A DNA stretch of 7,285 nucleotides from Nostoc sp. CHAB 5715 (GTDB lineage Bacteria > Cyanobacteriota > Cyanobacteriia > Cyanobacteriales > Nostocaceae), in contig NZ_JAIVFR010000312.1 in NCBI RefSeq assembly GCF_020829685.1, forward strand, positions 1-7,285, written 5' to 3'. The notes below the pieces were generated by a model. The model did no database searches. It saw nothing but the letters and a program-made list of their open reading frames with translations, and was not told the DNA's origin. Both the position numbers and the translations under genes were made by a program. Positions 5,873 to 7,285 of the stretch are shown piece after piece. Numbering within the stretch: position 1 is the first letter of the stretch; each line of letters opens with the position of its first letter.

Positions 5873-6279
5873 GACTTACGCACTGTACAAATTCATCGTG
5901 ATGTGCATTAACGATGCTCCCGGAAGTTTTCAGGCTTTTCTTAATTATCCTGCGATCGTCAATAGACCATGCTGTAGGGGCTAAACTTTGCTCATTGGTA
6001 TTAAGCCCTGGCGAATAGAATTCGCGGCTACACAGGCTTTCGTCCGCCTACGCAGACTAAGGTCAAATTAAGGGTTTGAAACCCACGGAGGTGGGTTTTG
6101 TTTGTGTAGACGAGCCAGTGTGTTGGGCGGGCAATGCCCGACTTGAAGCAACTGGCGTGCGGTTTCTAACCGCCCGTTTCGCGTTAAGTTTACACCAATG
6201 AGTAATGCTGTGCCCTTACGAAAGATGTGGTTTTTAAACTTCTCCATATATGGTATTTCTTGTCAATGCGTAAGTCCTA
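5870..6279. mobile_element. Non-autonomous TIR element (MITE-like), with nested repeat
   Basis: The element is bounded by TAGGACTTACGCA (5870-5882) and its exact complement TGCGTAAGTCCTA (6267-6279). Similarity continues inward for several bases with one gap (CTGTACAAA against TTGACAAGA). It is 410 bp and encodes no transposase. About 164 bp belong to the outer element; the other 246 bp (5974-6219) are a second inverted-repeat element. Each end carries TA, which would fit a TA target duplication, but TA is also part of the shared ends, so the duplication cannot be proven. The ends match that of the transposase remnant at 1259-1529, suggesting that IS family as the source of mobility. Confidence 0.75.
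5974..6219. repeat. Nested hairpin-rich dispersed repeat
   Basis: The 26-base ends 5974-5999 and 6194-6219 are inverted copies matching at about 20 of 26 positions, with a perfect core CTCATTGGT/ACCAATGAG. Inside are several perfect stem-loops: AAACCCAC-GGAG-GTGGGTTT (6079-6098), CGGGC-AAT-GCCCG (6128-6140) and GCGGTT-TCT-AACCGC (6159-6173). There is also the imperfect GTCCGCCTACGCAGAC. No protein is encoded. The sequence has the look of a widely dispersed Nostoc intergenic repeat. It sits wholly inside the outer TIR element, so it arrived later or was captured by it. Confidence 0.75.
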
Positions 6280-6493
6280 TAATATTATTGAAAAGCCCAA
6301 AGGGCTGACATTTGAAGCAGCACTGAAAGTAATTCCCCGCATTGGTGATGAAAAGAAACGCCTTCCTGAAGAAAAAGCGTTGTTAGATTTGTGGTTAGCA
6401 ATGGGTGAAATCAAAGCCAAAGTGTCTTACAAGCAGACTGAGTTACCCTTGAATAATGGACAACTGAGTTTAAACCTAGATTTTGGGGGTTAA
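6266..6493 (+). CDS. Small unrecognised ORF upstream of Uma2 gene
   Basis: A 75-residue, lysine-rich product runs from the ATG at 6266 to TAA at 6491-6493. I do not recognise the family. It is predicted soluble, with a charged helical middle (IGDEKKRLPEEKALLDLWLA) and an end LPLNNGQLSLNLDF that reads like a real conserved C-terminus. The ATG and next codons (MRKS) come from the mobile-element end, and no Shine-Dalgarno precedes it, so the original start was probably lost and this may be the C-terminal part of a longer gene. It lies nine bases before the Uma2 gene on the same strand, so the two are likely co-transcribed. It could be a partner of Uma2 or simply a disrupted neighbour. Confidence 0.55.
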   Translation: MRKSYNIIEKPKGLTFEAALKVIPRIGDEKKRLPEEKALLDLWLAMGEIKAKVSYKQTELPLNNGQLSLNLDFGG

Positions 6494-6502
6494 TAACTGC
6501 TT

Positions 6503-7171
6503 ATGTTCAACTACAATCCTTTAGAGTGCCTACCTTCATCGGCAGAATTACCAGATTCAGATGATACCCCTGTGGATAACGAACTACAAATATTAATTCC
6601 CAACTTATTGTTAGCCATCTTAGCCGCTATTTGGCAAAACCGCGATGACTGGTTTTTCGGCATTAACATGGGAGTTTACTATACACCCAATAAAGGAGCC
6701 ATAGTTCCTGATGGTTTCTTGAGTTTGGGTGTTGAACGTTTTGTGGGAGAAAATGGACGTTCTAGTTATGTTTTGTGGGAAGAAGAGGGTATTCCACCAA
6801 TTTTAGCTTTAGAAGTTGTTTCTCAAACTTACAATGGCGAATATGAACAGAAAAAAATTGATTATGCAGAATTAGGCATTTTGTATTATGTCATTTATGC
6901 ACCAACACGGCTACGTCGTAAGCGTCAACGTTTAGAAGTTTATCGCTTAATTAATGGTGAATACATTTTACAACCAGGGGATAAAATTTGGATGCCCGAA
7001 ATTGGTTTAGGTATTGGACGGGAACAGGGTACTTATCAAGGACGAACAAGAGAATGGCTGTTTTGGTATGACGAAAATGGTAACAGATACCAAACCCCAG
7101 AAGAACAATTGCAAAATTTATTAGCCAGATTACAACAGCAAGGAATTGATCCAAATACACTTATATTTTAA
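6503..7171 (+). CDS. Uma2 family (DUF820) putative PD-(D/E)XK nuclease
   Basis: This complete 222-residue protein belongs to the Uma2 family, abundant in cyanobacteria and built on the restriction-endonuclease-like PD-(D/E)XK fold. The likely active site is Asp70 in IVPDGF, Glu104 in LALEVVS and Lys118 in QKKIDYAELG. The typical LGILYYVIY strand follows. The C-terminal part, EWLFWYDENGNRYQTPEEQ, then a leucine-rich helix, is the usual Uma2 tail. All expected catalytic positions are present, and the length is normal (190-230). The ATG at 6503 follows GGGGG (6485-6489) at a long spacing, so translation may be coupled to the small ORF upstream. The stop is TAA at 7169-7171. The biological role of the family is unestablished, and many copies are linked with mobile or accessory DNA. 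Confidence 0.88.
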   Translation: MFNYNPLECLPSSAELPDSDDTPVDNELQILIPNLLLAILAAIWQNRDDWFFGINMGVYYTPNKGAIVPDGFLSLGVERFVGENGRSSYVLWEEEGIPPILALEVVSQTYNGEYEQKKIDYAELGILYYVIYAPTRLRRKRQRLEVYRLINGEYILQPGDKIWMPEIGLGIGREQGTYQGRTREWLFWYDENGNRYQTPEEQLQNLLARLQQQGIDPNTLIF

Positions 7172-7285
7172 AGTCATTTTTAAAGGAGATATCTAAAGTC
7201 TCAGCTGATATGATTTTTCATTACCATTGGAGCAAAGCAGAATGTTCGCAGATATTGAGAAGACAAAAGAAAGTTAATTAGTTTC
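7172..7285. other. Right-edge sequence without identified gene
   Basis: These 114 bases after the Uma2 stop show no terminator hairpin or coding frame that I can support. AAAGGAG at 7181-7187 looks like a ribosome site but no open frame of use follows it in the window. Confidence 0.5.

Noticed and set aside
5751..5984. Plus-strand 77-residue open frame across the element boundary
   Set aside because: It overlaps the acyl-CoA dehydrogenase fragment in another frame and runs into the mobile element.
5870..6279. Proven TA target-site duplication
   Set aside because: TA flanks both ends but also belongs to the shared end sequence, and the outer flanks do not rebuild a recognisable gene, so a duplication cannot be shown.
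6951..7160. Minus-strand 69-residue open frame with hydrophobic start
   Set aside because: Antisense to the conserved C-terminal part of the Uma2 gene.

Overview
The window looks like chromosomal or large-plasmid DNA of a filamentous cyanobacterium of the Nostoc/Anabaena type (Nostocales). Three things point there. The octamer GCGATCGC (HIP1) occurs at least seven times (180, 340, 588, 748, 1281, 2854, 5516). Phased heptamer repeats (AATTACG, CACYCAG) lie between genes. The dispersed hairpin repeats and the protein sequences also have a Nostoc character. The window is best described as an accessory, repeat-rich scrapyard: five or six apparently intact genes stand among at least six gene fragments cut by mobile-element ends.

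Layout. 1-1094 (+): the 3' part of a TPR-repeat protein, open at the left window edge. 1095-1258: dispersed palindromic repeats. 1259-1529 (-): one end of an insertion sequence with the C-terminal piece of its transposase. 1526-2511 (-): a HAD phosphatase N-terminal fragment, an intact GNAT acetyltransferase, and the C-terminal tail of an MFS transporter. 2570-2749 (+): the C-terminal tail of a dienelactone hydrolase, with no usable start of its own. 2812-3633 (-): an intact NfsA-like nitroreductase. 3700-4803 (-): an intact lipoprotein binding protein of the sulfonate/taurine ABC type (SsuA-like), without its permease or ATPase. 4804-5251: AT-rich and probably non-coding. 5265-5582 (+): a 2-hydroxyacid dehydrogenase C-terminal fragment. 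5705-5872 (+): an acyl-CoA dehydrogenase N-terminal fragment. 5870-6279: a 410-bp non-autonomous element with a second, hairpin-rich repeat nested inside it. 6266-7171 (+): a small unrecognised ORF followed by a complete Uma2-family putative nuclease.

The same 12-13 bp terminal sequence (TAGGACTTACGCA or its complement) occurs four times. One copy closes the transposase remnant, one abuts the broken hydroxyacid dehydrogenase, and two bound the 410-bp element that truncates the acyl-CoA dehydrogenase. One family of IS/MITE ends therefore accounts for much of the damage. The surviving metabolic genes (SsuA-like protein and nitroreductase, with the acyl-CoA dehydrogenase fragment nearby) hint at a former organosulfur or flavin-redox cluster, but that is inference. 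I see no CRISPR array, tRNA or rRNA, and no convincing new multi-gene system. The most unusual structure is the nested repeat at 5870-6279 and the way it supplies the stop codon of one ORF and the start codon of the next.
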